DNA of 64,000 bases from Bradyrhizobium sp. CCGUVB4N (GCF_024199945.1 NZ_JANADP010000001.1:5704001-5768000), one strand, 5' to 3'; counted from the first letter of the stretch, positions 9,069 to 18,176 are shown. Translations and numbers: made by a program. Notes: generated from the letters alone by a model not told the origin.

Positions 9069-9370
9069 AACAGAGGTCTCCGCTCGCGTTTCTTCTTGGC
9101 TCTTTTTTCTGAACCGCACCGGGCTGCTTGGCAAGCGCGGAAATATTCCGTCGGGCGAGAGGGCAGCGGGTTGGCGCAAGTGCCGACGATCATGAGGCGC
9201 TCGTCTGCTTCACATCGACGTTGCGAGCGCGGCAACGGAGAAGACGGACAAAATCCTAAAGGTGTTTTGCCCGACGGCACAAGCGGCTTTTCGCTTTATC
9301 GAAAGCGTCCGCTTTTACGAAAACAACCCCATGCACAGTAGAACGGTGGTTGATTTCAAAAGAGAATCCT
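9069..9370. promoter_or_regulatory. Leader of the beta-oxidation cassette, no gene
   Basis: This stretch upstream of the thiolase must hold the cassette promoter, but I cannot assign -35/-10 boxes with confidence. A nested inverted repeat at 9281-9314 (arms AAGCGG/CCGCTT and CGCTTT/AAAGCG) is a candidate regulator site. No regulator gene is adjacent. Open frames here are short and unconvincing. Confidence 0.4.
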
Positions 9371-9488
9371 TAGGGTGGGCAAAGCGACTTGTCCGCCGTA
9401 GCTCGAAGAGCGAAGGCGGAAGCGTGCCCACGTCTTTTGCGCAATTTTCGGCGAGATGGTGGGCACGGCGCAAGTGCGCCTTTGCCCC
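9371..9488. repeat. GTGGGCA interspersed repeat, copy 1
   Basis: Begins TAGGGTGGGCAAAGC and contains GCGTGCCCAC, then GATGGTGGGCACGGCGC and GCGCCTTTGCCC. Its right end is degraded compared with the copies at 31052-31169 and 42515-42606, which finish CCCACCCTACG. It separates the cassette leader from a hypothetical gene. Confidence 0.8.
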
Positions 9489-9493
9489 TTTGA

Positions 9494-9964
9494 CTACACG
9501 GGTCGCATCTCGCGGCCCGTTGGATCCATCTCGAGTATCGATTCATACAGCCCGCCCATGACCACCGTCGGTCTCTCATCCTCGTCAATTTGAAAAAGCC
9601 GCCACGCAACGCCTCTCGCTTCCTCCTCCAGGGAGCCAGGATCATCGAGCAACCGGCAAAGTCCGAATAGCAGTCGCCACTGCATTGCCCTTACCACCGC
9701 GGTGAGATCGCTTTCTGCTGCGCCGGCGGAGAGCAAACGCTGGAGGGCAGGACCAATCTCGCCGCCCGGATTGCTCGAAACATCATTGATGCGATCACGT
9801 ATCCAGCCTGCTCCGTCATCCGCGACGACAAGCTTCCAGGCCTCGCGCAAGAACAGGAACCGCGCCAACTGCGGAAGGTCCTCGTCGAGCTGAGATCGCG
9901 CCCAGTCTGCGGGATTGCGAGCCCCTAGTCTCCGGAATAGTTCTGTCAGTTCATCGGGTTTCAT
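9494..9964 (-). CDS. Hypothetical protein, soluble and helical
   Basis: A 156-residue acidic protein, MKPDELTELFRRLGARN onward, with no signal peptide and no membrane segment. Tryptophans and leucines are spaced as in an all-alpha fold. I do not recognise a family. It stands alone, with repeat copy 1 five bases past its stop. Codon use looks like that of its neighbours, which argues for a real gene. Confidence 0.6.
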   Translation of the reverse strand: MKPDELTELFRRLGARNPADWARSQLDEDLPQLARFLFLREAWKLVVADDGAGWIRDRINDVSSNPGGEIGPALQRLLSAGAAESDLTAVVRAMQWRLLFGLCRLLDDPGSLEEEARGVAWRLFQIDEDERPTVVMGGLYESILEMDPTGREMRPV

Positions 9965-10090
9965 ATCGCTCTTCCACAGAAGGCGCTCGACACTCCAACT
10001 CGGTGTCGCAATTGCAAGCGTGCCAACTCTGGTTCAATCCCGGTGACATGGTCGGCACCGTGCCATGCGCATTCGCCCGTGGATCCGGCA

Positions 10091-10669
10091 CTACTGGCAC
10101 GGCTCGGGCTCGAGAACCATAGGCTTCATCCCCAGCGACAAGTGGATGATTTTGCCCGCTTTCGTGGTGAAGAGGATTGATCGCTCGTGATCGGGGCTCT
10201 CCACCTCGACCTCGTACTCAGGAGAATCCTCACCCTTGGCGTTCTTCGAATCCTGCTCCGCCTTGGCATCGACCGCATCGTTCTCGCCGCGATAGTAGAA
10301 GCCGAGACTCTTCTTCACCGGCCCATAAGCGCTCAGGATGGCGTCCTCCGCGGAGCCAATTCCGAGACCGTGCGCATCCGCGACGTCAGGCGCCTTCCCG
10401 TCTGAGTCATAGACCTGGATGACGGTGATCCTGCCGTGCTCAAGGACGTAGGCAAGGCCCGGCTCCTTTCCGTCGGCGCGCCAGGTCAAGTAGCACTGGT
10501 CATCTTCGAAGGGGGGCTGTCGAGGGAGCAGCTTGGTCTTCAGCGCCTTCTCAGCCGCTTTCACATCCATACCTAGGCGAATGGGGCCGACGCCCTCCCA
10601 AGACAAGGTTTCGGCAGTAGCCGGACTCGTCAGCAGCAAGGCTGCCATCATCAACAACCCACGCCGCAT
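10091..10669 (-). CDS. Hypothetical secreted protein
   Basis: A 192-residue protein from ATG 10669, beginning MRRGLLMMAALLLTSPATA, a clear Sec signal peptide with probable cleavage after ATA. The open frame extends to 10777, but that extension is translated repeat sequence and should be dropped. The mature part has a charged linker (KAEQDSKNAKGEDSPEYEVEVE) and two cysteines, one in DDQCYLTW and one near the end (EPEPCQ), that could form a disulphide. I do not recognise the family. It is likely periplasmic. Confidence 0.65.
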   Translation of the reverse strand: MRRGLLMMAALLLTSPATAETLSWEGVGPIRLGMDVKAAEKALKTKLLPRQPPFEDDQCYLTWRADGKEPGLAYVLEHGRITVIQVYDSDGKAPDVADAHGLGIGSAEDAILSAYGPVKKSLGFYYRGENDAVDAKAEQDSKNAKGEDSPEYEVEVESPDHERSILFTTKAGKIIHLSLGMKPMVLEPEPCQ

Positions 10670-10727
10670 TTCGCCACCCCAGAGCATAGTATCGATCGTG
10701 CCCCACTTGTAGCCGTGATAGAGCAAA

Positions 10728-10799
10728 GCGGCCCACGTCTTTTGCGCAGTTTCGGCGAGATGGTGGGCACGGCGCAAGTGCGCCTTTGCCCACCCTACG
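10728..10799. repeat. GTGGGCA interspersed repeat, copy 2 (right half)
   Basis: Matches the right half of copy 1 (GTCTTTTGCGCA, then GATGGTGGGCACGGCGCAAG) and keeps the intact end CCCACCCTACG. The left half is missing. It lies between the secreted protein gene and the oxidoreductase gene. Confidence 0.78.
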
Positions 10800-10808
10800 G
10801 CACCTGAC

Positions 10809-13800
10809 CTACTCGGCTGCGATCTGCCTTGGCGCCGGCGGCGGGGTCGCGAGGTCGGCGGCGAGCTGGGCGTAGCGGGCCTTGGCGTCGGCGACCGCCT
10901 TCTCCTTCACCGGGCCGTAGCCGCGGATGCGGTCGGGCAGCGAGAGCAATTCGACCGCGGTGTCGACCGTGACGGGCGACAACAGGCCGAGCACGGTGGC
11001 GACGTCCTTCTCGTAGCCGACGATCAAATCGCGCTCGAGTTTGCGGTCGGCGCTGCGGCCAAAAATGTCGAGCGGGGTGCCGCGCAGGAATTTGAATTTT
11101 GCCAGCACGCCGAACACCTTCAGCATCCACGGGCCGAAGGCACGCTTCTTCGGGCGGCCCAGCGCATCGACGCCGGACGCCAAAATCGGCGGAGCCAGGT
11201 TGAAGCTGAACTTGAAGTCGCCTTCGAACTGATCCTGGAGCTGCTTTGCGAAGGCGCCGTCGGTGAAGAGACGCGCAACTTCGTACTCGTCCTTGTAGGC
11301 GAGCAGTTTTGCGTAGTTGATCGCGACCGCGCGCGGCAGCGCATCGCCGTAGCCGCCCTTCACCGCGGCATCGCGGACCTGGTCGACCAGCTTGCGATAG
11401 CGTTTTGCCAGACGGCCGTTCTGGTAGGCAGTGAGATGCTTGGCGCGATGCTCGATGACCTCGTCGAGCGTCATGGCGTCCAGCGTCTTGGGCGCTTCGA
11501 CCTCGTCCGTTCCCTTCAGCATGTCGGCAAGGCGCGCGGGGTCCGCGACGGCAAGACGCCCGAGGCGGAAGGCCTCCTTGTTCATCTTGATCGAAACGCC
11601 ATTGACCTCGATCGCCTGCTCGATCGCCTCCGCCGACAGCGGGAACAGCCCCTTCTGATAGGCATAGCCCATCATCATCATGTTGGTGGCGATGCTGTCG
11701 CCGAGCAGCTGCTCGGCCGGCTTGGTGAAGTCGAAGAACACGGAATCCTTGTGCAGCGCCGTCTCCAGCAGCCCGTTCAACTTGCGGGTCTGGAAGTTGA
11801 AGTCGCGGTTGAGGACGAAGTCGGCGGTGGGAATAACGTGGCTGTTGATGATGCCGCGGGTGCGGGTGGAGTCGCACAGCGAGATCGTGTCCTTGGCGAC
11901 CGCGACCACCTCGTCGGCGGCGAGCACGACGTCAGCGGTGCCGGTAACGATGCGCGAGCACGTCACCTCGGCCGGATGATCCGACAGGCGGACGTGGCTC
12001 AGCACCGCGCCGCCCTTCTGCGCCAGGCCGGACATGTCGAGGATCATCGAGGCCTTGCCCTCGATATGCGCGGCCATGCCGAGCAGCGCGCCGATCGTGA
12101 GGACGCCGGTGCCGCCGACGCCACCAACGGCGATGTTGTAGGGCTTGTCGAGCGACGGCCGCGAGGCCGGCTCGGGAATCGCACCGATATCGCCGAGATC
12201 GGCAGGCGCACGGTGGCGCGGCTTGCCGCCGTCGACAGTGACGAAGGACGGGCAAAAGCCCTTGAGGCAGGAATAGTCCTTGTTGCAGGCGGACTGGTTG
12301 ATGGCGCGCTTGCGGCCAAATTCGGTCTCCAGCGGCTCGACCGAGATGCAGTTCGACTGCACCGAGCAGTCGCCGCAGCCTTCGCAGACCGCCGGATTGA
12401 TCATGACGCGGCGCGCCGGATCTTCCATCAGGCCGCGCTTGCGGCGGCGGCGCTTCTCGGCGGCGCAGGTCTGCACGAACACGATCGCGGACGTGCCCTT
12501 GTACTCCCGGCACATCTTCATGACGTTCTGCAGCTCGTCGCGATGATACAGCTTCACGCCCGGCGCGATGGTGTCGGCCGGATATGCGTCGGGCGCCTCC
12601 GAGACCAGATAGATCTCGCGAATGCCTTCGGCGTGGAGCTGGAAAGTGATCTGCTGCGGCGAGAGATCGCCGTCGTGACGCTGGCCGCCGGTCATCGCGA
12701 CGGCGTCGTTGTAGAGGATCTTGTAGGTGATGTTGGTCTTGGAGGCGACTGCCTGCCGGATCGCGAGAAGGCCGGAATGGAAATAGGTGCCGTCGCCGAG
12801 GTTCGCAAAAATGTGGTTCTCGTTGGTGAAAGGCGCGATGCCGACCCACGGCACACCCTCGCCACCCATATGCGTGAACGTCTCGGTCGAACGGTCCATC
12901 CACAGCGCCATGAAGTGGCAGCCGATGCCGGCGAGCGCGCGGCTGCCTTCGGGGACCTTGGTCGATGTGTTGTGGGGGCAGCCGGAGCAGAAATACGGGG
13001 TGCGGGAGACCGGCGCCGTGGGGATCATCTGGGACGCCTGGCGGCCGTTGAACCAGTCGGCCTTGGCGCGGAGCATCTCCGCAATCTCGGGGTTGAGATT
13101 AAGTCGAAGCAGACGTTCGGTCAGCGATGTCGCCAGTGACGCCACGCTCAGCTCGGCGGCGAACGTGAGAAAACGCTTGTCGTGCTCATCCATCTTGCCG
13201 ACGATGCGCGGGCGGACGTCGTCGCGCCAGTTGAACAGCACCTGCTTGACCTGGTTCTCGACGATCTCGCGGCGCTCCTCGACGATGAAGATCTCCTCGA
13301 GACCGACGGCGAATTCATGCACGCCTTCCGGCTCCAGCGGCCAGGGCATGCCGATCTTGTAGAGGCGGAGGCCGATCTTGGCGGCAACCTCTTCAGTCAC
13401 GCCGAGCTCGCGCAGCGCCTGGCGCACGTCCTCGTAGCTCTTGCCCGAGGCCATGATGCCGAAACGGGCGTTCGGCGAATCCATGGTGACGCGGTTGACC
13501 TTGTTGGCGCGCGCAAAGGCGATCGCGGCGAAGCCCTTGTAGTCCTGCAGGCGGCGATCCTGCTCGAAACGGTCGTCCGGCCAGCGCAGATTGAGCCCGC
13601 CGGGCGGCAGCTCGAAATCCGGTGGGATGATGAAAGGCTTCATCTCGTCGGTGAGGTCGATCTCGGCGGTGGTCTCCACCGTTTCGGTGATCACCTTCAT
13701 GCCGACCCAGCAGCCTGAATAGCGCGACATCGCGATGCCGAGCAGGCCCATCTCGATCATCTCGTGGATGCTCGAGGGATAGAGATACGGCATCAGCGCC

Positions 13801-14300
13801 GACATGAAGGCGTGGTCCGACTGATGCGGGACGGTGGAGGATTTGGCGCCATGGTCGTCGCCGGCCAGACACAGCACGCCGCCGTTCTTGGCGGAGCCGG
13901 CGGCATTGCCGTGGCGGAAGACGTCGCCGCAGCGATCGACGCCGGGGCCCTTGCCGTACCAGATGCCGACGACGCCGTCGTATTTGGCGCCGGGCGAAAG
14001 GTTGAGCTGCTGCGAGCCCCAGACCGCGGTCGCCGCCAGATCCTCGTTCACGCCGGGCTGGAACTTGATGTTGTACTGCTCGAGGTGCTTTCGGGCGGCG
14101 AAAAGCTGCTGGTCGTAGCCGCCGAGCGGCGAGCCGCGATAGCCGGAGATGAAGCCCGCGGTGTTCAGGCCTGCGGCACGGTCGCGGCGAATCTGGGCCA
14201 TGGGCAGGCGGACCAGCGCCTGGATGCCCGTCGTGAAAATATGACCGGTGTCCTGGGTGTATTTTTGATCGAGACTGATCGGACCCTGGTTGATTCCCAT
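10809..14300 (-). CDS. Indolepyruvate ferredoxin oxidoreductase family protein, fused alpha-beta
   Basis: A 1163-residue fused 2-oxoacid:ferredoxin oxidoreductase. The N-terminal part is the pyrimidine-binding region. The thiamine diphosphate motif GDGTYFHSG...YNDAVAMTGGQ lies near residues 500-550. A ferredoxin-like domain with VCEGCGDCSVQSNC and CNKDYSCLKGFCP lies near 640-690, and the C-terminal gamma-type domain starts at NIAVGGVGGTGV. The family decarboxylates arylpyruvates or branched 2-oxoacids to acyl-CoA with ferredoxin reduction. The single-chain form is typical of Proteobacteria. The exact substrate is not certain. Confidence 0.92.
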   Translation of the reverse strand: MGINQGPISLDQKYTQDTGHIFTTGIQALVRLPMAQIRRDRAAGLNTAGFISGYRGSPLGGYDQQLFAARKHLEQYNIKFQPGVNEDLAATAVWGSQQLNLSPGAKYDGVVGIWYGKGPGVDRCGDVFRHGNAAGSAKNGGVLCLAGDDHGAKSSTVPHQSDHAFMSALMPYLYPSSIHEMIEMGLLGIAMSRYSGCWVGMKVITETVETTAEIDLTDEMKPFIIPPDFELPPGGLNLRWPDDRFEQDRRLQDYKGFAAIAFARANKVNRVTMDSPNARFGIMASGKSYEDVRQALRELGVTEEVAAKIGLRLYKIGMPWPLEPEGVHEFAVGLEEIFIVEERREIVENQVKQVLFNWRDDVRPRIVGKMDEHDKRFLTFAAELSVASLATSLTERLLRLNLNPEIAEMLRAKADWFNGRQASQMIPTAPVSRTPYFCSGCPHNTSTKVPEGSRALAGIGCHFMALWMDRSTETFTHMGGEGVPWVGIAPFTNENHIFANLGDGTYFHSGLLAIRQAVASKTNITYKILYNDAVAMTGGQRHDGDLSPQQITFQLHAEGIREIYLVSEAPDAYPADTIAPGVKLYHRDELQNVMKMCREYKGTSAIVFVQTCAAEKRRRRKRGLMEDPARRVMINPAVCEGCGDCSVQSNCISVEPLETEFGRKRAINQSACNKDYSCLKGFCPSFVTVDGGKPRHRAPADLGDIGAIPEPASRPSLDKPYNIAVGGVGGTGVLTIGALLGMAAHIEGKASMILDMSGLAQKGGAVLSHVRLSDHPAEVTCSRIVTGTADVVLAADEVVAVAKDTISLCDSTRTRGIINSHVIPTADFVLNRDFNFQTRKLNGLLETALHKDSVFFDFTKPAEQLLGDSIATNMMMMGYAYQKGLFPLSAEAIEQAIEVNGVSIKMNKEAFRLGRLAVADPARLADMLKGTDEVEAPKTLDAMTLDEVIEHRAKHLTAYQNGRLAKRYRKLVDQVRDAAVKGGYGDALPRAVAINYAKLLAYKDEYEVARLFTDGAFAKQLQDQFEGDFKFSFNLAPPILASGVDALGRPKKRAFGPWMLKVFGVLAKFKFLRGTPLDIFGRSADRKLERDLIVGYEKDVATVLGLLSPVTVDTAVELLSLPDRIRGYGPVKEKAVADAKARYAQLAADLATPPPAPRQIAAE

Positions 14301-14581
14301 GTTGTCCTCTTTCGCCCTTTTGAGCGTTTGGCTGCTTAAGCCGTTGCCTGCCCGTTGTTTTTAGCTAGGGCGCGCCGACCACCTGCGCCACTCTATGTCG
14401 GATATTTAACGCGGCGCATCACAAATCTGGCGCTTCCGCGGCGGCAGGAAAAAAACGCAATTTCGTGGCCGGAAAGGCATGGGCGATTTTCAATTTGTGT
14501 CACCATAGCCCTGCGTCGCGAAATGACGTGACGTCCGTATGATGCGACAGGGCTGATGAGTCGCAGCAAGAAGGGTCGACG
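14301..14581. promoter_or_regulatory. Divergent intergenic region between oxidoreductase and cytochrome c genes
   Basis: Two genes face away from each other, so at least two promoters lie here. An imperfect inverted repeat sits close to the cytochrome start: AGCCCTG-C-GTCGC at 14507-14519 and GCGACAGGGCT at 14544-14554. It could be an operator. No other structure stands out. Confidence 0.4.
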
Positions 14582-15808
14582 ATGCGGAGGATTCTGGCTG
14601 GCCAGGCTCTGGTAGGTTTGATCTTGTGCAGTGCGGTTGCGAGCGCGGCCCTCGCCGCCGAGCCGTCGCCCAAGCTGATCGCCTACGGCAAGACGCTGGT
14701 CGAGGCCGGCGACTGCGCAGGCTGCCACACCGCCGATCCCGCAAAGCCCTTCGCCGGCGGCAAGCGCATCGACACGCCCTTCGGCGCGATCTATGCGCCG
14801 AACCTGACGCCGGACCGCGACACCGGGATCGGTGCATGGACCGACGATAATTTCACCCGCGCCGTGCGCACCGGCACCGCGCCGGACGGCTCGCTTTATT
14901 ACCCGGCCTTCCCCTACCCCTACTTCACCCGGATGACCAAGGACGACACGCTGGCGATCCGCGCCTATCTCGGCACACTCGCGCCGGTCGCCAGCCGCAA
15001 CAAGCCGCCGGAGCTGCGTTGGCCATTCGGCTATCGCGGCCTGATGCGAGCCTGGAACTTGCTGTTCTTCACGCCCGGCCTGTTCGAACCGGACCAGAGC
15101 AAGAGCGCGGTGTGGAACAGGGGCGGCTATCTCGTCACAGGGCTCGGCCATTGCGGCGCCTGCCACACGCCGAAGAACTATTTTGGTGCCGACAAGGCCG
15201 CGCAGGCCTTGTCCGGCGGCGATCTCGGCGGCTGGTATGCGCCGCGGCTCGATGGTGCCGCGCGCACCGGATTGCAATCATGGAGCGCCGACGACATCAC
15301 CGAATATCTGCAGAGCGGCCGTAACGCCAAAAGCCATGCCGGCGGGCCGATGGCCGAGGTGATCGTCAATTCAACCTCGAAGATGAGCGATGCCGATGTA
15401 CGTGCGATCGCGGTGTACCTGAAGAGCCTGCCGCCGGTGCGCCGGGAAACCATCGTGACGCCGCCCGACGAGACCGAGATGCAAGCGGGCCAGGCGGTCT
15501 ACGCAAAACTCTGCGTCGCCTGCCATGAAGCCGACGGCTCGGGCGCGCCGCGCATCTATCCGCCGCTGCCGGGCAATGCGCTGCTGCAATCGATCAACCC
15601 GTCCTCGACCTTGCGCATCATCCTCGACGGCGCCCATACCGTGACGACGCCGCGGGCGCCGAACACCGGCGAGATGCCCGGCTATGCCAAGCAATTGTCG
15701 GATGACGAGATCGCTGCGGTGACGAACTATATCCGCAATTCCTGGGGCAATGCCGGCCCGCTGGTGACGCCTGCGCAGGTGAAGAAGGCAAGGAAGCAGG
15801 AGCCGTAG
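14582..15808 (+). CDS. Triheme c-type cytochrome
   Basis: A 408-residue exported protein with an N-terminal signal (MRRILAGQALVGLIL...AALA). It has three haem c motifs: CAGCH (45-49), CGACH (191-195) and CVACH (311-315). Size and haem spacing match the cytochrome subunits of membrane-bound alcohol, aldehyde, gluconate or sorbitol dehydrogenases. Those subunits carry electrons from a periplasmic dehydrogenase to ubiquinone or an oxidase. No dehydrogenase gene is adjacent, so its partner must be encoded elsewhere. AAGGG precedes the ATG. Confidence 0.92.
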   Translation: MRRILAGQALVGLILCSAVASAALAAEPSPKLIAYGKTLVEAGDCAGCHTADPAKPFAGGKRIDTPFGAIYAPNLTPDRDTGIGAWTDDNFTRAVRTGTAPDGSLYYPAFPYPYFTRMTKDDTLAIRAYLGTLAPVASRNKPPELRWPFGYRGLMRAWNLLFFTPGLFEPDQSKSAVWNRGGYLVTGLGHCGACHTPKNYFGADKAAQALSGGDLGGWYAPRLDGAARTGLQSWSADDITEYLQSGRNAKSHAGGPMAEVIVNSTSKMSDADVRAIAVYLKSLPPVRRETIVTPPDETEMQAGQAVYAKLCVACHEADGSGAPRIYPPLPGNALLQSINPSSTLRIILDGAHTVTTPRAPNTGEMPGYAKQLSDDEIAAVTNYIRNSWGNAGPLVTPAQVKKARKQEP

Positions 15809-15837
15809 CTACTGCGCCGCCGCAAAGACGGCGCGCT

Positions 15838-15982
15838 CCCTCGCCCCGTTCTTACGGGGAGAGGGTTGGGGTGAGGGGCTGCTTCGGCAGAGACGGCGTC
15901 AGTTCGACTCGCGGAGACTCCCCCTCACCCGGATTGCATCTAACGATGCAATCCGACCTCTCCCCGCAAGCGGGGCGAGGTG
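15838..15982. repeat. Intergenic palindromic repeat (CCTCACCC/GGGTGAGG family)
   Basis: The left part reads CTCGCCCCGTTCTTACGGGG, GAGAGGG and GGGGTGAGGGG. The right part reads CCCCTCACCC, CCTCTCCCCGC and GCGGGGCGAG, giving a long imperfect palindrome. The centre carries a small perfect hairpin, GATTGCATC...GATGCAATC, near 15932-15952. It lies between convergent genes and may also stop transcription. Confidence 0.78.
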
Positions 15983-15993
15983 AAGAAAGCGCC

Positions 15994-16638
15994 CTACTGC
16001 TCCTCATCCCCCGTGAACACGAACTTCGGCATCTCCCATTTGTAGCGCACCGCCAGCAGGCGGAGGCTGATGCCGAGGACAAACGTCAAAATGGTCCAGA
16101 GCTCGGCGTTGAGATTGAGGCCGAAAGCGGTGGCGTAGAACAGCCCCGTCACCACCGAGACGGTGGCATAGAGTTCAGAACGAAACAGCAGCGGCACGTC
16201 GTTGCAGAGCACGTCGCGCAACACGCCGCCGGCGCAGCCCGTCACCATGCCGGAGACGATGACGATCGGCAGCGAGGCATCCATCTGCCAGGCGACGTCG
16301 CAGCCGGTCATAGTGAAGACCACGAGGCCGATGGCATCGAGCACGATGAAAGCGAGCTTGAGCCGATGCACGAGCCGCGCGAACAGAATGGTGAGAAAGG
16401 CCGCGCCGCCTGCGAGCGCGAGGTAGATCGGGTTTTGCACCCAGGACAGCGGATAGTGCCCAAGGAAGAGATCGCGCAGCGTGCCACCGCCGAGCGCGGT
16501 GATGCAGCCGAGGAAGCAGACGCCAAGCCAGTCCATGCTGCGGCGGCCGGCCGCCAGCGCAGCGGTCATGCCCTGCGCGGCCACCGCGACCAAAGAGAGG
16601 AAATGCAGCACGCTATCGCTCGGCGGCAGGCTCCACAT
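15994..16638 (-). CDS. TRIC/YadS-family cation channel (UPF0126)
   Basis: A 214-residue inner-membrane protein with seven hydrophobic helices and the two inverted-repeat signatures GGGTLRDLFLG and GCAGGVLRDVL. These glycine-rich kinks define the trimeric intracellular cation channel fold. The start at 16638 (MWSLPPSDS) has GGAGAAGGGAA upstream. An open frame reaching 16785 has no membrane-protein character in its extra part. It probably conducts K+ or similar cations; the physiological role in bacteria is poorly known. Confidence 0.9.
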   Translation of the reverse strand: MWSLPPSDSVLHFLSLVAVAAQGMTAALAAGRRSMDWLGVCFLGCITALGGGTLRDLFLGHYPLSWVQNPIYLALAGGAAFLTILFARLVHRLKLAFIVLDAIGLVVFTMTGCDVAWQMDASLPIVIVSGMVTGCAGGVLRDVLCNDVPLLFRSELYATVSVVTGLFYATAFGLNLNAELWTILTFVLGISLRLLAVRYKWEMPKFVFTGDEEQ

Positions 16639-16805
16639 CGCTTCTGTTCCCTTCTCCGTGCGATGGAACTTACGCACAAGGTTCCCGCATGAACAGGTTC
16701 CCGATTCCTCGCACGAGGGCAACATGCGACGAAAGCATAACGCGCACGGAACAGAATCTCGCAGCTGAGGGTTGTCAGGGGGCAATCAACGAGGAGACCC
16801 AATCG

Positions 16806-17225
16806 ATGGCTGACGACCGTTTTCCCAACGATCCGTACCGCCCGAACCTCGCCGACGATGAGTACCTTCGCGCGGCGCGCCGGGATGCCGACCTTCAGGC
16901 CGATCCCGAGCTGGGTGAAGGCCCCGCCTCCAGCGGCAAGGTCGCGCTGTTCGCAGTGGCTGTCGCGCTGGTGCTGGGCGCCGTGTTCTATGGCTTGAAC
17001 AATAGCAGCACGGGCAACCAGGCAAGCAATGCGCCGACCACGCAGACCGCGCAGCAGACGGCTCCGGCCAATCCGGCCGCGCCTCCCGGCATGCGTGACG
17101 TGACGCCGCGCAACAACACCGCGCCCGGCGTGACCACGGGTGCTGCCCCGAGCAAGCCGGCCGCTCCGGCGGATATGCCTGCGGCAAAGCCGGATCCGGC
17201 TCCGCCGGCTGAGGGCGCGAAGTAA
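16806..17225 (+). CDS. Hypothetical single-pass membrane protein with Pro/Ala-rich tail
   Basis: A 139-residue protein starting MADDRFPNDPYRPNLADDEYLRAARRDA, with GAGGAG upstream of the ATG. A soluble acidic N-terminus is followed by one membrane helix (about 45-63, VALFAVAVALVLGAVFYGL). A disordered tail rich in Pro, Ala, Thr and Gln follows and is likely periplasmic. Short tail-anchored-like proteins of this layout are common in Bradyrhizobiaceae without known function. It is followed by a strong hairpin terminator. Confidence 0.75.
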   Translation: MADDRFPNDPYRPNLADDEYLRAARRDADLQADPELGEGPASSGKVALFAVAVALVLGAVFYGLNNSSTGNQASNAPTTQTAQQTAPANPAAPPGMRDVTPRNNTAPGVTTGAAPSKPAAPADMPAAKPDPAPPAEGAK

Positions 17226-17247
17226 CGATTTACAACAGATTGCGACG

Positions 17248-17273
17248 GCGGCGGGATCGAAAGGTCCCGCCGC
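17248..17273 (+). terminator. Hairpin terminator after the 16806 gene
   Basis: A perfect 9-bp GC stem (GCGGCGGGA with TCCCGCCGC) and an 8-base loop, followed by CTGTTCGTTTGGT. It lies between two convergent genes and could serve both, but the T-rich side favours the plus strand. Confidence 0.75.
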
Positions 17274-17285
17274 TGTTCGTTTGGT

Positions 17286-18095
17286 CTAGCTGAACATCTT
17301 GTTGAGCTCGCCGCCGGAATAGCCGCTGCCGAGTTCGGTGAACGTTCCCTTCTCCGCCATCTCCTTTGCCGCGCGCATGAAGCCGCCCCAGGCGGCGCGG
17401 GCGAGCGAGCCGCCGACGCTGATCCGGCGCACGCCGAGATCTTCGGCTTCCTTCAACGACAGGCCGGAGCCACCGATCAACAGGTTGAACGGTCTGGGTG
17501 CGACAGCCTTCACCACGGCCGCGATGTCCTCACGCGTCTTCAGGCCCGGCGCGTAGAGGCAATCGGCGCCGGCGTCCGCATATGCGGTAAGCCGGTCGAT
17601 GACGAGCTTGAGATCGGTCACGCCCCACAGGAACGCCTCGCAGCGGCCGACCAGCAGGGTGTTGCTGTCGCCGATCGCCTTGCGCGAGGCCTTGATGCGC
17701 TCGACCGCCAGCGCGCGGTCATAGAGCGGCTTGTCCTTGTCGCCGGTGGAATCCTCAATCGAGAGGCCGGCCACGCCCGTGCGCACGCCGCGCTCGACAT
17801 TGTCGGCGACCTTGTCCGGTTCGACCGCGAAGCCACCTTCGAAATCCGCATTGACGGGAATGTCGACGGACGAGCTCAGTGCTGCCAGATGCTGACAGAC
17901 GTCCTCGACGGTGACGCGGTTGTCGGCCTTGCCGATGGTCCAGGCGAAGCCCGCGCTCGATGACGCCAGCGCCTTGAAACCGAGATGCTGCAACGCCTTG
18001 GCGCTGCCGACATCGACCGGATTGGGCAGGATGAAGCAGCCGCTCTCGTGCATCTTCCTGAACGTCGCGCGCTTGTCAGCAGTTGTCACATGCAT
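17286..18095 (-). CDS. Isocitrate lyase/PEP mutase superfamily protein
   Basis: A 269-residue TIM barrel. NADFEGGFA is the metal/phosphonate-binding loop and SIEDSTG is the matching strand-loop. LFGR-like residues appear as LLVGRCEAF. The family breaks or forms C-C and C-P bonds next to a carboxylate (isocitrate, methylisocitrate, oxaloacetate, phosphonopyruvate). The key isocitrate lyase KKCGH motif is absent, so this belongs to the oxaloacetate decarboxylase or carboxyphosphonoenolpyruvate-mutase-like branch. GGGAG precedes the ATG at 18095 (MHVTTADKR); an upstream in-frame ATG adds 12 non-homologous residues. Confidence 0.88.
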   Translation of the reverse strand: MHVTTADKRATFRKMHESGCFILPNPVDVGSAKALQHLGFKALASSSAGFAWTIGKADNRVTVEDVCQHLAALSSSVDIPVNADFEGGFAVEPDKVADNVERGVRTGVAGLSIEDSTGDKDKPLYDRALAVERIKASRKAIGDSNTLLVGRCEAFLWGVTDLKLVIDRLTAYADAGADCLYAPGLKTREDIAAVVKAVAPRPFNLLIGGSGLSLKEAEDLGVRRISVGGSLARAAWGGFMRAAKEMAEKGTFTELGSGYSGGELNKMFS

Positions 18096-18140
18096 GTTTC
18101 TCTCCCTTGTTGGCCGCGCAGAGATAGGCACGCGTTTTGG

Positions 18141-18176
18141 GCAGCGCTAGTGCGCGCCCGGCAGCGCTAGTGCGCG
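18141..18176. repeat. 16-bp tandem direct repeat, period 20
   Basis: GCAGCGCTAGTGCGCG occurs at 18141-18156 and again at 18161-18176. The second copy contains the stop codon and last codons of the monooxygenase-like gene, so the duplication has copied the end of that coding region downstream. Confidence 0.8.

Noticed and set aside
10025..10055. TGGTTCAATCCCGG, similar to a tRNA T-arm
   Set aside because: The stem does not pair well, and no acceptor stem, anticodon arm or CCA partner is found around it. I could not fold a tRNA.
10669..10777. N-terminal extension of the secreted hypothetical protein
   Set aside because: The extra 36 residues are translated GTGGGCA repeat sequence and would bury the signal peptide.
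10809..14300. Indolepyruvate oxidoreductase as two adjacent genes
   Set aside because: A single open frame carries alpha, beta, ferredoxin and gamma-type regions with no internal stop, as expected for the fused proteobacterial form.
14507..14554. Imperfect inverted repeat near the triheme cytochrome start as a firm operator
   Set aside because: It has an unpaired base and a 24-base spacer, and nothing else supports it. It is kept only as a note in the intergenic feature.
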